Notes: generated by a model not told the origin, from the sequence alone. DNA of 64,000 nucleotides from Brevipalpus yothersi (GCA_003956705.1 QZCP01000141.1:40664-104663); one strand, 5' to 3'. Shown: positions 13,890-27,335, counted from the first letter of the stretch. A program made the numbers and translations.

Positions 13890-14696
13890 TCATGTCTCGC
13901 TAACATTATCGGCAGAATTTGGTGGTGAATCTGGATTTGTTGAGGAATCGGATGAACTGTGTTGATGTAGAATATGTGAAATTTGTTGACTATGATAAGA
14001 GATCGAATTGGATATGGAAGAGCCCGGACTACCAAGAAGATGTACTAGTTGTGCGTTTACCACATCACGAGTCTTTCCAATTAGGCTTTCAACCTCGTCT
14101 CTTGTAAGTATTCTATCATCAGCAACACCGAACATCAATACAAAAGCTGGATAATTTTTTTCAGCTGCAAACAGAGGCTTTACATCAAAAGAATCACCAA
14201 AAACAACATGAGTTTCCGCAGTTCGTTGATAAAATTTGAGCAACGGTTTCCATTTGGTTGATTTCAATGCAGCATCAGCTATCTCTTGATCATATTTTTT
14301 CAAAACAAAGCCCTTATTGAATAGAAAATTGTAACATTTACGCCATCCACGATAATCGATCGGTTGAACGTGATAAAATGCGACCATCGTTGAGCGTGTC
14401 AAATATTCGTTGTATTCATCGGCAAGAACTTGCACATACGGATGGACAGTATTATTTTCCTTCTTTCTCAGATTAGAACACGTTATCGATGTTGGTAGAC
14501 TACTTTTTGGTATTGGCACTGGTTCACATGCAGCCAATAAAAGTTTCTTATCATAGCTTGGCTCTTGTCTTAATCGTTCATTAATTTTCTTATATCGAAC
14601 TTGATTACTGCCACCGAATGGTTTCCACTTGGTTCCCGTACCACAGAGTAGAGAGAGTAGCTCATTCTTTCCTTGACAATGATTTAACAGAGGCAT
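13890..14696 (-). CDS. mRpL10: Mitochondrial ribosomal protein L10 (bL10m)
   Basis: Single-exon frame of 268 residues. The C-terminal half follows the bL10m pattern: a hydrophobic strand VVFGDSF, then FVLMFGVADDRILTRDEVE, which parallels the conserved 'ggci-ddtilsr' segment of animal MRPL10, then a helix (LVHLLGSPGSS) and a Ser/Asn-rich tail. The central HVQPIDYRGWRKCYNFLFNKGF parallels the segment before the stalk-binding region. bL10m anchors the L7/L12 stalk on the large mitochondrial ribosomal subunit. The N-terminus (MPLLNHCQGKNELLSLL) has few acidic residues and could be a mitochondrial presequence. It has no introns, unlike most genes here, but shows no sign of retroposition such as a downstream poly(A) tract. 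The family call rests on recalled similarity and is moderately secure. Confidence 0.75.
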   Translation of the reverse strand: MPLLNHCQGKNELLSLLCGTGTKWKPFGGSNQVRYKKINERLRQEPSYDKKLLLAACEPVPIPKSSLPTSITCSNLRKKENNTVHPYVQVLADEYNEYLTRSTMVAFYHVQPIDYRGWRKCYNFLFNKGFVLKKYDQEIADAALKSTKWKPLLKFYQRTAETHVVFGDSFDVKPLFAAEKNYPAFVLMFGVADDRILTRDEVESLIGKTRDVVNAQLVHLLGSPGSSISNSISYHSQQISHILHQHSSSDSSTNPDSPPNSADNVSET

Positions 14697-16642
14697 GTCA
14701 CCGATAAATTAATCCAGAATCGATCCCTTTAACTAAACAAATTTAAAATTAATCCAGTTTCCAGCAAAAGAATAACATTTGAAGAAATGAAAACATTGTG
14801 AACATGCTTCCGATCAAAAATCGATTCTCTAGGAGGCAGCACAATCGAGTGACGAAAATTTTTTGAATTCTTCACATTTTTTTGAGTTCTTGAAGATTAG
14901 AACTTTTCAATAGAACGAAGGTGTTAATCAAATTAGTTTAAGATCTGATGAATTGAGCGAAGGTATCAATAAAATTTAGAGGGAAAGTCGCATGGTACGC
15001 TTCCGATGAAGGTTCGAGAATTCAGAAATCGAAAACATTCGAAAAGTCTGCCTTTTGCTTCGTTTGCATTCTTATTGAAGCCCGTAAGTGAGCTCGAGAG
15101 TGATAAAAGAGTCTGAAAACTAATTGAAAGGTTTATTCATCATAATTTAGCAAGATTTTTGGTCAAGAAAGATGAAGAGTTTGAATAGAAAAATCATTTA
15201 GTTGGAGCATTGAGTGTAGCGAAATAATGTACTGCTCGAAACCCATTTTCTGGTGTTCAAATCTAGGAAATTCGATCAATATTTGAGCTTTTGATTTGGT
15301 TCAAAGTTTAGTCATCAGTTTGTTTTCACTTAATTAGCTGATATTTTACTAAAATGTATGAAAAAAAAGTTGAGATGAAATAGAGAAAATGAAATGATGC
15401 CATCGGATATATGACTCGTCAGTAGATAAATTGAGGCATCTTTCCACCTACTTGTCACTTGAACCTGGATTCCCAACAAACTCGACAACCTTGACACCCA
15501 CATTCAATTTAAAATTTTTTATAAATTTTCATTCACATTGAATATTTAAGTCTGAATCTGAGTCTGAATGATCAGCACTCAGAAGCTTTTTTTCAATTCA
15601 TAGCAAACATCTGTTGCCGGTGGTTCTCTTGAATCTAATTCTCTCTGTTCCGAAAGAAAATCACAAATTTTCAAGATTTTTAAAAAATACACGATTCCAA
15701 ATTATTCTAAATTAAGATGACTCTTTCTCGCTTTCTCCCACATATCCTATTCATTTTTTGTTGTTACCTTCACAAGAATGGAAACAACTTCATCCATATT
15801 GGGGGTAGTGTTTGTCATGTATCACTATAATAGGTCACCATGTCAAAATGAAAATGTAAAGTATTATCCGCTTGATAAATTTCAGATCAAATGTCTCAAC
15901 TCTCATACTGACATTCAGGGCCAAAAAAAATTTGAGGGCGCAAATTGATGATCAAATCAATCCTTTAGGAAAAGTAAATTTTCTCTTCCAAACAACACCA
16001 ACATCAACAATCATTTAGCCGGAAAGAAAAAATCGAATTCGAGTGGATATGGTGATTTAATTTCTTTTGATTTTACACTTTCCCATAATTTTCGTAAGTC
16101 TACTCGAATATCTCAAGTAAGCTCTCTGTTTAATCATCAAATACATACACATACACACTTTTCGTTTCCTTGAATGGATGCACATCTTGATGATGATCAG
16201 CATCAGCATCATAATCTTCATCAAGGTGCCAATATTTTCGAAACATACTTCGAAAGGAAACCATAACAAGTTGATAATTTGTCAAGTGTATACAAATCAT
16301 TATGATCATGGCGTGTTTTGTTTTCTCTTCTTTTACCATTCCCTTCCTTAATAGAACCCTTTCTTTTGCGGTAGATCATTCTCTGGTTGGGAATAATTTT
16401 TACACCTATTTCATGGCCAATCAAATTGTGTGGATCGAGTATTGAAGTCAAAAAACTTTTTCGTCTTGTACTGTGTATACTTGTTTGTGTGTGTGTGTGT
16501 GTGTGGATACTTTCAATCAATATTTGATAGAAGAGTGAAAAGAAAAGAGTAAAGAATTGAATAAAGAGAGCGAGAGAGTGAAAGTGAAACGATCATGTTT
16601 ACTTGTTACAATACAATTTACTTATTTAAGAAGAATTCCAGC
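14697..16642. other. Intergenic region, no gene seen
   Basis: About 1.9 kb of AT-rich DNA. A short GT repeat lies near 16480-16504. Minus-strand frames at 16057-16520 are rich in His, Thr and Met and have no support as genes. Confidence 0.6.
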
Positions 16643-18286
16643 TCATTCACACCAACATCTAGTGTATGGTCCTGCTGGTGGATAATTGCCACGATATTCG
16701 GATGGACTAATTTCAACTCTCCTCTTATAGGCACTTCGAACTGGGGACGGAGGATATCTTGATGGTGGCACTGCCACAAGTTGGGGTGATTGGACAACCA
16801 CTTCACCCTTCACCGAGCTACCCTTAACTGGTGCTTGTTCCACAATTTGTTGACTTTGAACCACCGGAAATGGTGATGGTAAACGAACCACAGTGGCTTT
16901 CACAGAGTATGGCTCCACTATTTGGCCTTTGACCGGATATTGCTCTATTCGTTGACCTTTTACCGGCAGAGGAGGTGGTGGTGGTGGCAGATATACTTTT
17001 CCTTTTACAGGGGGAGGAGGTGGCAGATATACTTTTCCCTTTACGGGCGGAGGAGGTGGCAGTTCAACCACTTGTCCTTTGACCGGGGGTGGCGGCAATT
17101 CAACTAATTGGCCTTTCACCGGTGGAGGAGGTGGTAATTCAACCACTTGACCCTTTACAGGCAGTGGAGGTGGCAAGAATACCTTTGTTTTTGTGGGGGG
17201 AGGTGGAGGTGGTGGCACATAGATTTTTCCTTTCACTGGAGGAGGAGGAGGAGGTGGTGGTAGAATCACTTGACCTTTAACTGGGGGAGGAGTGAGAATT
17301 ATTTGGCCTTTGATGGGAGGAGGAGGTGGTGGTGGCACGTAGAGTTTGCCCTTTACGGGTGGTGGAGATATGATCACTTGGCCTTTGACAGGGGGTGGTG
17401 GAGGTGGTGGTTGAACATAGACCACTTGTTTCACCGGTGGTGGTGGTGGCACATAAACTTTTCCTTTCACTGGTGGTGGAGGTAGACCCTTCACCGGCAG
17501 TATTGGCTCGATTATTTGTCCTTTCACCTCTTGTCGGACCACTTGCACTGGAGTTTGAACAGTTTTTCCCACAACTTGAGTCGATTTGATGCTTCCCACA
17601 AGTTTTCCAGGAGATTGAGGATATTGAACACGCTGGCCTGTGGAATTCGGAATGGAATGAGACTTTATCATTTACTCCGAACGAGCTTCAATTTGAGATG
17701 ATCTTTCACACAAATAGCAGATTAATTAAGGCGAACAATAAGAGCCACCATGAAGTGACGACTTTCCGGTCTTAACTTTATATTCTTAGTTTCTCTTCGG
17801 GAATACTCACCATCATTTGGAGCTTTGAGGTAAGCTACTGGTGGTGCAAATCCAGGATTTGGAGCTGGACCTGGTACATCACCCCATGCAGTGTAGCCAT
17901 CGCTACCTGATGAGTAATGTACTAGGCGAAGCTTGCCGGTCGGATCAGTGTAACCATATCGACCTCGAACTCTTCCGGACTCATCGCGAGATTCTTGATG
18001 AAACTGGTGAGATCCACTGAGCCCGGTATCATAGCCGAAATTGTAAGCCCCTCGTCCAGTCCTAGTCTCATAATGAATCGGATCGTGTCCATTCACCTCA
18101 TTTAAGACTAGGAATAATGGCAGCCAGAGGACTACAAGAGTCCGAGCAAACTGTGGCACAAAACATACAATGTATCAATCAATTAGAATTGGTAAAAGAG
18201 AAAAAAGTTTACAAAACTATTTTGAAGAAATGAAGAAAAAAAGAAGAAAAAAAATTCATTATTCAAAAAATGATGCTACTAACCAT
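16643..18286 (-). CDS. Cuticular protein: R&R chitin-binding domain with PVKG/polyproline tail
   Basis: Three minus-strand exons join in frame into 445 residues: 18286-18284 (only the ATG), 18150-17811 and 17637-16643. A one-codon first exon followed by a signal-peptide exon is common in arthropod cuticle genes. Residues 2-22 form a signal peptide ending NEVNG. An R&R (Chitin_bind_4) domain spans about residues 34-87: GAYNFGYDTG, then GRVRGRYGYTDPTGKLRLVHY and GYTA, matching the G-x(7)-DxxG-x-xxxVxYxAD/GY consensus. Exon 3 is about 20 repeats of PVKG(K/Q)(V/I) followed by (Y/V)(V/E/L) and 4-8 prolines, then a basic tyrosine-containing end (KRRVEISPSEYRG, ending RCWCE). The first part should bind chitin; the extended, Lys- and Tyr-containing repeats may be cross-linked in cuticle. 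Exon 3 read alone could be taken for a separate proline-rich protein, but the splice sites (GATG|GTGAGT and CCACAG|GC) unite the parts and preserve frame. Confidence 0.9.
16950..17500 (-). repeat. Tandem PVKG-polyproline coding repeat
   Basis: Imperfect repeats of about 33-60 bases encode PVKG plus a short hydrophobic element plus a proline run. On the plus strand the run appears as GGTGG/GGAGG-rich DNA, which opens long Trp/Gly-rich shadow frames. Proline codons vary (CCA, CCT, CCC), so this is an amino-acid repeat rather than a pure microsatellite. Confidence 0.85.
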
Positions 18287-18911
18287 TGTGGGTGAAACTG
18301 GCTGACTTTCAACTTGTGTTCACAATTGTGTTGAACAAAATGATCAAAAATGAATGAATGAATAGTTTTTTCGTAAATCACTTCCACAACAAAGTGTGCA
18401 ACCGATCGTTGATGTTGATCAAGTAGGCGACCGACGTTCTCTCTCTCTCTCTCTCTCCTTTTTTCTCTCACTCAATTACGAATTTCGCTCTTCCATCCAC
18501 TTCATTCCCTCTTTCTCACACTCTCACTTTCATCCAATATTATCAACATCATCCGAAAGAAATTTCTCTCTCAACATCATCCTTCCTCCATCTTTCAACA
18601 TCATCTTTCTTTCTTTCTTACTCACTTTTATTCATCTTTTTTCCCGCTCTGCTTCCTCGCTTTAAAGAAGCAGGCCTTAACAGCTAAGCTTAGTGAAGGT
18701 AAAAAGTTTTTCGAAGCAAAACGAAGGCAAGATGCCTTCTAAGGCCTCTCTCTCTTTCTTTCTCTCTCTTTTCCTTCGCTATACATCTCTATCTATCATA
18801 CTCACATACTTCCAGGTTCGTAGGCGAACTCGTCAATGCCGCCATCGAGTAAGCAAGGCTTGGGTGGGCTATAATGTAATGATGGCCTACGAACTTCTTT
18901 GTGCTGCTTCA

Positions 18912-18952
<41 letters not shown>

Positions 18953-20494
18953 CTTTCTTTCTCCTCGAATCATTGACTGAATTGTGTGTGGAGAAGCAAC
19001 CTCTCTCTTTCTCTCTCTTTCCAATTACGAAGGATCATGGGCTTCCTTTACCTTTTTTGGGAACTCTCCTCGAACCAGAATACCATGAGCACTCAACTTT
19101 GGCTTATGAGAAACCATCGAAGGCGTTTCGATTTGTTTTTTTTATCGTAATTTTTCTTGGCTACCCTCACTGTCTATTGGCCTCCTTTTCGATTGGATTC
19201 GTTTGATGATTTAAATTTCAATCACATAGATGAATGGTAATCATTGTAGATAGCTCAACAAATTGGCCACTCAACCAAAAAATACCGAGAATAATATGAT
19301 CGAGCTTTGTGTAACAAGCTCGGGATGATCAGACTGTGGATGATATTACCTCCAGTCACACTCTCTCATATGCAGTGATAATTCTCTGAGGAAATGTCTG
19401 GATATCGAATCAATGCATATTATGTATGTAATCATAGCTTTATTTCATGAGCTTTCGAGCTTGAAAACGGTGAATCTGTTCCATTCCTCATTTTTTCGTC
19501 TTTATTTTCGAAGGTTTGGGAAAAAATTTTCAAGAAAAAATTAGCTAGTAAAAAGCGGCGAGCTCCGGGTATTAAAAAACTCATTTTTCTAGAGGCGTAA
19601 TAGATTTTAGAACTTTCAATTGATTATGATTCGAAAAGAATATAATACAGATTCTGAGGTAAATCTTGAGGGTCGTTCAATCATTCCAAAAATTTTGAAA
19701 AATTTGATTTTCAAAATTAAAACTTAAGCTAGATCAACAAGCTCTCCAATCGGTCGCCTTCGGTCAAGTTGAAATGAATAAAATTATATAACTTGAACAT
19801 TAGTAGTTGAGATGTGATTTTCGAGTGATTATCATCGATTCTAGTCAATCTTCTTTCTCAGATCGGTTACTAGATATATTGCAAGTAAGGAATATTGAGA
19901 GAGAGAATAAGAGGGTCAATTCATCTATTTCGAGTTTAGAAATTGTGGCCAAAATCTTTTCGAAAGTTCAAAGTTTCAATAGCAGCTCGAAGACATGCTA
20001 TTCACATCAAGTTCGATCTGCTTACATATGATGTTAATCAAATTTCGTAAAGAATCTTGGAGAAACAACTAAATTGATCTACATCTGTATATCAATTGAG
20101 CACTTGAAACAATTTTTTTTCAACTCATTATGGATTGATAATTTGCAATTTCTACATACAGCATGTAGGTATATCGGAGAGGTAAAATATATTATCAAGA
20201 GATGAGAAAGATGTTGTTGGAAATCTTTCAATGTGAAGCTTATATGATTTCAGTAGCGGATAGTATAATGCCCTGAGACGATATCATAAGACTAAATGCA
20301 CCTGATTTACATGAATTTTGAGTTGTTTTGGACAGTTGGGATAATCTTTCAACTGCTTACTAAATATCAAGATTCAATAAGATGGGTATAAAAGCTTTCT
20401 CAATTGCTCATCCTTACATAAGTAAAAATTATGATTTAGTGAGTTGCTTCAAAACAGTCTCTGTAATTAACTATACTTTATTCCTTGTGAGAAA
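18287..20494. other. Intergenic region between cuticle gene and unknown membrane-protein gene
   Basis: CT-rich tracts stand at 18437-18457 and 18918-18945; the rest is AT-rich. No frame here has domain support. The last about 110 bases contain the promoter of the downstream gene. Confidence 0.6.
20387..20394 (+). promoter_or_regulatory. TATA box of the 20.5 kb gene
   Basis: TATAAAAG lies 108 bases before the start codon in DNA with no competing start codon of length; a start site about 30 bases downstream would give a short 5' UTR. Confidence 0.6.
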
Positions 20495-21094
20495 ATGAAA
20501 ACCTTCGTAATTTTTTGGCTCTGTGTTGCTGCTCTGTGTACAGCTAAACCTGAACTCGACGAAGAAGATCGTATAATAGATGATGTAATCGCAAGTGGTG
20601 AATATCCAGATCTAGCTGCTGAAGATGGTGAATTCGACAAAGAAAAGATCATGAAAGAATGTGGTATCAATGAGATGGATCCATCTCTTCTAAATGAGCT
20701 TAGAGCAATTGGAAAAAAGATGGAAGAAAATAGTGAAGATCTTCGAAAGGTTGTGGATGAAGCCAAGCGTGGTAAACTGGACCTCAAGACACGTTACAGG
20801 ATGTCCAATGCTGTATGGAAAGAATATTCCAAAAATAAAGAAATATACAAGCCACAATTGAAAGAAGTCGCTAAAAAGCTTCCATCCAGGATTGGAGAAA
20901 AAATTAAAAACAAACTTTCGAGAGTATGGAAATCAGTCAAATTTTTCTTCCAGCATCCAATACAGGCAATAACTCACAAGAAGAATTCTCATAATGTTCA
21001 GAAAAGACTCATAGTGGTCGTAGGTACCGGTGTCAGTTTGGGGGTCATTATTCTCCTTGCTTTACTTGGCACACCAGTTATTTTTATTTATTGA
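20495..21094 (+). CDS. Unrecognised secretory/membrane protein with C-terminal hydrophobic segment
   Basis: Intronless, 199 residues; I do not recognise the family. Residues 1-17 are a clear signal peptide (ending LCTAKPE). Residues 18-60 are strongly acidic (LDEEDRIIDD, then EDGEFDKE). Residues 64-165 are charged and mostly helical in character, becoming basic (KEVAKKLPSRIGEKIKNK, then VWKSVKFFF). Residues 172-199 are one hydrophobic stretch ending at the stop (VIILLALLGTPVIFIY). There are two cysteines within the signal region and one at position 56. The layout could be a type I membrane protein with almost no cytoplasmic tail, a GPI-type precursor, or a secreted protein with an acidic pro-region and cationic mature part. 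The gene has its own TATA box and a polyadenylation signal, so it looks functional. Confidence 0.75.
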   Translation: MKTFVIFWLCVAALCTAKPELDEEDRIIDDVIASGEYPDLAAEDGEFDKEKIMKECGINEMDPSLLNELRAIGKKMEENSEDLRKVVDEAKRGKLDLKTRYRMSNAVWKEYSKNKEIYKPQLKEVAKKLPSRIGEKIKNKLSRVWKSVKFFFQHPIQAITHKKNSHNVQKRLIVVVGTGVSLGVIILLALLGTPVIFIY

Positions 21095-21189
21095 GTAAGA
21101 AACTGCCTTTTGAAGCATTACATTTGACCCACGTTAATGGTGAGATGAGAGTAATCGAAACCCATCTGATGTCCATCAATATGTGATCT

Positions 21190-21195
21190 AATAAA
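21190..21195 (+). terminator. Polyadenylation signal of the 20.5 kb gene
   Basis: AATAAA occurs 96 bases after the stop codon. Confidence 0.5.
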
Positions 21196-21904
21196 AATCT
21201 TGTGAGTAAAATACTGATCTGGTCTTCATCGTAATTACTTTATAACTGATCAGCACGCATCGATCAAATAAGATATGCATGGATATTCAATTCTAATTCA
21301 GGATCATCTTTTATGACAAAAATTTTGTTATTTTCTAGCATCGTTTATCCTTGCCAGTCTTTGGTTGGCTGGATTATCACATAAATGACTAAATGATCAT
21401 GATAAAGTCCAGAACAATTAAAATTCGAAAATTAGAGAAGTAGAAAAGTTTTTCAATAGGGTACTAATTCGTGAGAAAATGATAAAATTCACTGCTTTTG
21501 GTTTGCTCTTTACTTTCTTACATGTTCCGATGAGCAACTGCCAATTTTTTTAGTAGAGCACAATCAGATTCAACTATCAACACGATTTACGATATAAAGG
21601 TGAGCAAAAGTTAATACCATCATATAGGAAACTCTTGTCCCATAGATAACATCTACATTTATGATCATTGAATCAAAATCTTCAAGGCTGAATATTATAC
21701 TACTTATACCATACTATGTTGAGAAAATCTCAAAGTTCATTAAACTGAATTCCTCATGATGATTAGTATTCGTTGATAATTTGGAATCTCGCAGTTTCTA
21801 TCTACTAGATGCATGAGAGTCTGATCCTTTGACGTCATCCATAATCTAGCCTCTTGTCTTGATTGTTACTCTATATGAATATTGACAAACAGCTGCTCAG
21901 TAAA

Positions 21905-22547
21905 ATGCTGTTGGTAAGAGTCTTCATTCTTTGTGGCCTCTTCCTCTTGATCATTGGTACATATGAATCTGTTGAGAAATGCCATAATATTGTCAAGAAT
22001 CGAGAATATTTTTACTATAAATCAATTGTATCCACCTCTCTCTATACCTAGACTGTGGATTAGAGAACACTCAATCAAGAGTATTTTATGGACATGAAGT
22101 CCACCAGTGAGGACCATCACAAATATCCATGATTAACTTTCATCAGGTGAGACTATTAGGCTAATCAATAGAATTGATCAAAAATCACTAACTCAAATCA
22201 TGCGAATCTTTTAATTTTAATTTAATTTTCGAAGAATATTTGATGATTGTGCAACTTTTCGTTGCGGAGGTACTCGAATTGACTCTAGGAAGGTATTATC
22301 GGCTGCCCATTGTGTATATGATTAAGAAAAAAATAAAAAATATCCAACAAGCCCTATTAAAGTTTATCTCGGACTGCATAGAACATGAGTTACTGATAAA
22401 ATTTTACCAGCAGTTGTGAAAGATATCCATGTGTGCTTAGATTATCGCCTCTTTTCCTTCTGATCTTTGCCATAGAGCTCAAACGATTGATCACCACTTG
22501 AATTACATCTCCCTTGTATGTGATTTATCCTTCATCTCAAATCAGGT
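21905..22547 (+). pseudogene. Trypsin/chymotrypsin-like serine protease, truncated pseudogene
   Basis: A signal-peptide-like start (MLLVRVFILCGLFLLII, from 21905) runs into a stop at 22049-22051. In a second frame SRVFYGHEV (from about 22076) recalls the activation-site IVGGxEV, followed by a stop and ISMINFHQ, then a GTGAGA donor at 22147. After a probable intron (acceptor AG at 22233-22234) comes RCGGTRIDSRKVLSAAHC (about 22259-22312), the S1 family block around catalytic His57, ending in a stop. IKVYLGLH follows at about 22360, and SDLCHRA...ISLVCD covers the Asp102 region before another donor at 22548. I find no GDSGG block around the catalytic Ser before the next gene at 22831. Several stops and frame changes plus loss of the C-terminal half make it non-functional as a protease. 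Confidence 0.75.
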
Positions 22548-22830
22548 AACCAATACTTTAACGATTTTCGAGAGATAGCACTCTAGAGCAGAAATCATTT
22601 CTCTCTGGTAATTTTAGACTTTTAATTTAACGTTCTCTCTCTTCAGTAATTTTAACCCTCTAGTCAATGATAGGGTAAATTAATTGAAGCAAAAGAGCTC
22701 ATCTAGATTGTTTTCGTTGATTAATTTTGTTGGATTATTGAGCATCAACTCTTCACTCAGGCTTTGAGCTTTTCATGAGTTGATCGATTCTCTTTTTTCT
22801 TAAAATATTTTCCAATAAAAATTCTTAAAA

Positions 22831-25253
22831 ATGATCAGTTTGTCAATGAACAAAAGCCCTGATGGATATTGCGTCAATGTTGGAAGTGGGAGTGAAAGTT
22901 TTGTATTGAGGAAAGTTTTCTTGGAAGTCAAATTTCCATCTTCGAAGGAATCAAAACAATTTTGTGTCACTCTAGGTAATGATGATACACCATTTGAGGT
23001 GAAAAAAATTTCCTCTAAAAATAGTTTGGGCGACAAAACGAAATCAGCATCAAAGCAGGATGCAAATAGTGAAATATCCACCAAAGAGCCGCGAACCTCT
23101 GAACTTGGACCAAAAGAAAGCATCAATAGTACCAATAAAAATAACCTCTCCAAAAATGGGAAAAATGGTACAAATTCCAGAGATACTTCTGAATTTGTTC
23201 CATCAGCCCCAGAAAGTTCCAAGAACTCCAACCATTCCGATAATGGTTTGAAGAGGAGAGAATTTCGACCATCTGAAGAGGATATAAAATGGGAAAAAGA
23301 ATTGACTTTCACTCAGCCAAGTGAAACTCGTCAAAAAAATTATCATCATCAACAGCAGCAGCAACAGCAGCAGCAAAAAGTGGGAAGAAGCGTGAATGAA
23401 ACAATGTTACGAGAAACTAATTTGGTTGGAGAAGCTAATCAGAAGAGATGCTTCAACAATTCAATGTCATCATTATCAGAATCATTTTACAATGGATTTC
23501 GGCGTAATGTACTGTATTTGGAAGATCAATTACCGATTGTATCTATGGTTGAAACGATGAGTGAAGGTCAAAGCATTTCGGGCACATTATTTGTACCCTT
23601 GAGAAGTAATCGATTTCAATATTTTGTGAGATTTGAGGTTTCCAAAATTTTCGAAATGAGCTACAGTATAGAACAGGAAATAATTCGAACAAGCCCCCAT
23701 AAGTCACCTCGCGTAAGGCTGGGCAGTTTGGTGGCTGTTCGAGGTGCAGATCGAGAATTTTATCGAGCCCAGGTTGCTCGTATTTTCAATTCATCTATTC
23801 GAGTGATTCAATTGGATACCGGACGAATCGAGGATACCAATGAATGGTACATTTTGGATTCCAAATTTCATCAGATACCATGGCTATCTGCTCTCTTGAA
23901 ACCGATGAAAGAGATGCCAAAATCAACGATGAACGAGATATTTGTGAAAACTGTTCAATTGAAGCAGCCACAAAAAATTCAAGCCAAAGTTATCCAAGTT
24001 TTGGATAAACGGGTGAAAATAAATGGTCAAATTGAAGAATATGAACGATTCTATTTCAATCTTATCTCACCTCGTGGATATGCTATTGAAGCTCTCATGT
24101 ATTGGGAGCAAAAATTGAAAGATAAATTGAAATCTGAACGATATGATGCACCAAGAAACTCAAATCATGAGTTCGGTCAAAATTTTCATCACCAAGATTC
24201 AGTTCAAATCATGAGAAGGACACCTTCAAATGAGAAAACTTTGATTCGTAAGAGGAGCCCGGAATTCGAAGATCACAAGAAGCCACTCGGCTTGCCATCA
24301 AGATTTCCCAAAGAAGTGAAGGAGAAGCTTCAATTCGAAAAGCTGAATAATAAGGAATCTATCCTCCTCTCTCAGCATCCATCGGATCCTTCAATTGTCT
24401 ACATGATGGGAAATGGTGAGTCAGATAGGAATGAATGAATACATCTAATTCATTCCAGTCCGATAATTCTATTACAATCTTTTCTCTTTTCTTCTAAATC
24501 CAATGCAAGATATTTGAGTCCTTTCACAATGTCTATTAATTGAAATTCTAAATGAATCTACATCATATTGTAGAATTTTAAAACTCTGTTGCGAAAAGTT
24601 TTTGGTTGAAATTCATTCCTCCAGTTTCGTATAATTTGACTGATGAGAGGAAAAGATTAATGATCTGACATGATTTTTGATAAAGCTTCAATTCGGAGAT
24701 ATCATGTTTACTTATCAAGCTCTCTTATCATCTTTCTAGAGGAGAAAATGGTAGAGATGTACGAAAAAGGAAAAACTTTGGAACCTTTCCTTGCGAAACA
24801 TGAGGATCCTCGAGTTGGCTCAATTGTACTAGCAAAGTATCAAGGTAATTCTTCTTTTAACTCCTAAAATCTCTTCCATCGATTTTTCGTCTTTCTTCTC
24901 TGTGTAACCCAATTTGTCATTCTATCTCAGATGATGAGAAAGTTTCTGAGTTCACTCGAGCAATGGTACTCGAAAAACTGTCAAATAAAATGTTCAAAAT
25001 TATTTTTCTCGATTTTGGATGCGAAGATACTATTCAAGGAGATAATATTTTCGCACTGCCTAATGTTATCACTGTTGACAAAATTCCTATACAAGCGTTG
25101 AGGTGCATCGTAATGAACCATAAAGAGATCAAGAACTATACCCAAATCGTCAAAGAATCAATTGAACACAACATTCCCGTTGAATACAAAATCATCGAAT
25201 ATCTTGGGGAGGGAGCATATCGTATCAATTTTGTCAACAAAAATTATCAATAG
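22831..25253 (+). CDS. Tudor-domain protein with two Tudor domains
   Basis: Three exons (22831-24415, 24740-24844, 24931-25253) join in frame into 670 residues. The N-terminal 280 residues are Ser/Asn/Lys-rich and disordered in character, with a polyglutamine run near residues 173-182. Tudor 1 covers about residues 294-355 (VRLGSLVAVRGADREFYRAQ, then VIQLDTGRIEDT). Tudor 2 starts about residue 552 (VGSIVLAKYQDDE), crosses the last intron, and includes FKIIFLDFGCEDTIQ. This pattern belongs to multi-Tudor germline proteins that bind dimethylarginine on PIWI proteins and scaffold piRNA or germ-granule complexes; that role is inferred from the family. The aromatic cage seems incomplete in domain 1, where the usual D-x-G is DTG after QL. 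I cannot assign an orthologue. The gene converges on Cdk8, leaving 311 bp between stops. Confidence 0.88.
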
Positions 25254-25479
25254 ATGAACGATGAAAATTTTTCTCAGATTCAGATTGAAATCAGATTTGT
25301 GGTCAAGGTAGCTTCACAAGATTCACAAGTTGGTAAAATCAAGAAAAATGGTACAAACAATCTAGCTATCTTGGTGCTCAAATAGGTCGGTATAGAAGTA
25401 TTGATGTGGGCAATAGTTTGTGGAAAAGATTTGATTGAATAATTTTCTGACTCTAACTGATCAGAAAGATAAAACAATC

Positions 25480-25485
25480 TTTATT
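25480..25485 (-). terminator. Polyadenylation signal of Cdk8
   Basis: AATAAA on the minus strand lies 79 bases beyond the Cdk8 stop, within the short space between the convergent Tudor and Cdk8 genes. Confidence 0.5.
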
Positions 25486-25564
25486 ACAAATAAATAAATA
25501 GATAATATCTTCGTCTAATTCAGATTAAATAAAGTCGCTTGAGTTTTCGAGGTAACCTCGACTT

Positions 25565-27335
<1,771 letters not shown>

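Noticed and set aside
16922..17589. Plus-strand Trp/Gly/Val-rich frames opposite the cuticle gene
   Set aside because: They mirror the proline-rich coding repeat on the minus strand.
16643..17671. Separate proline-rich protein gene starting at 17671
   Set aside because: A consensus acceptor at 17638-17639 inside its start joins it in frame to the R&R exon, so it is exon 3 of the cuticular gene.
21905..22051. Functional short secreted peptide
   Set aside because: The signal-like start is followed by protease homology blocks in shifted frames, so it is better explained as the first exon of the pseudogene.
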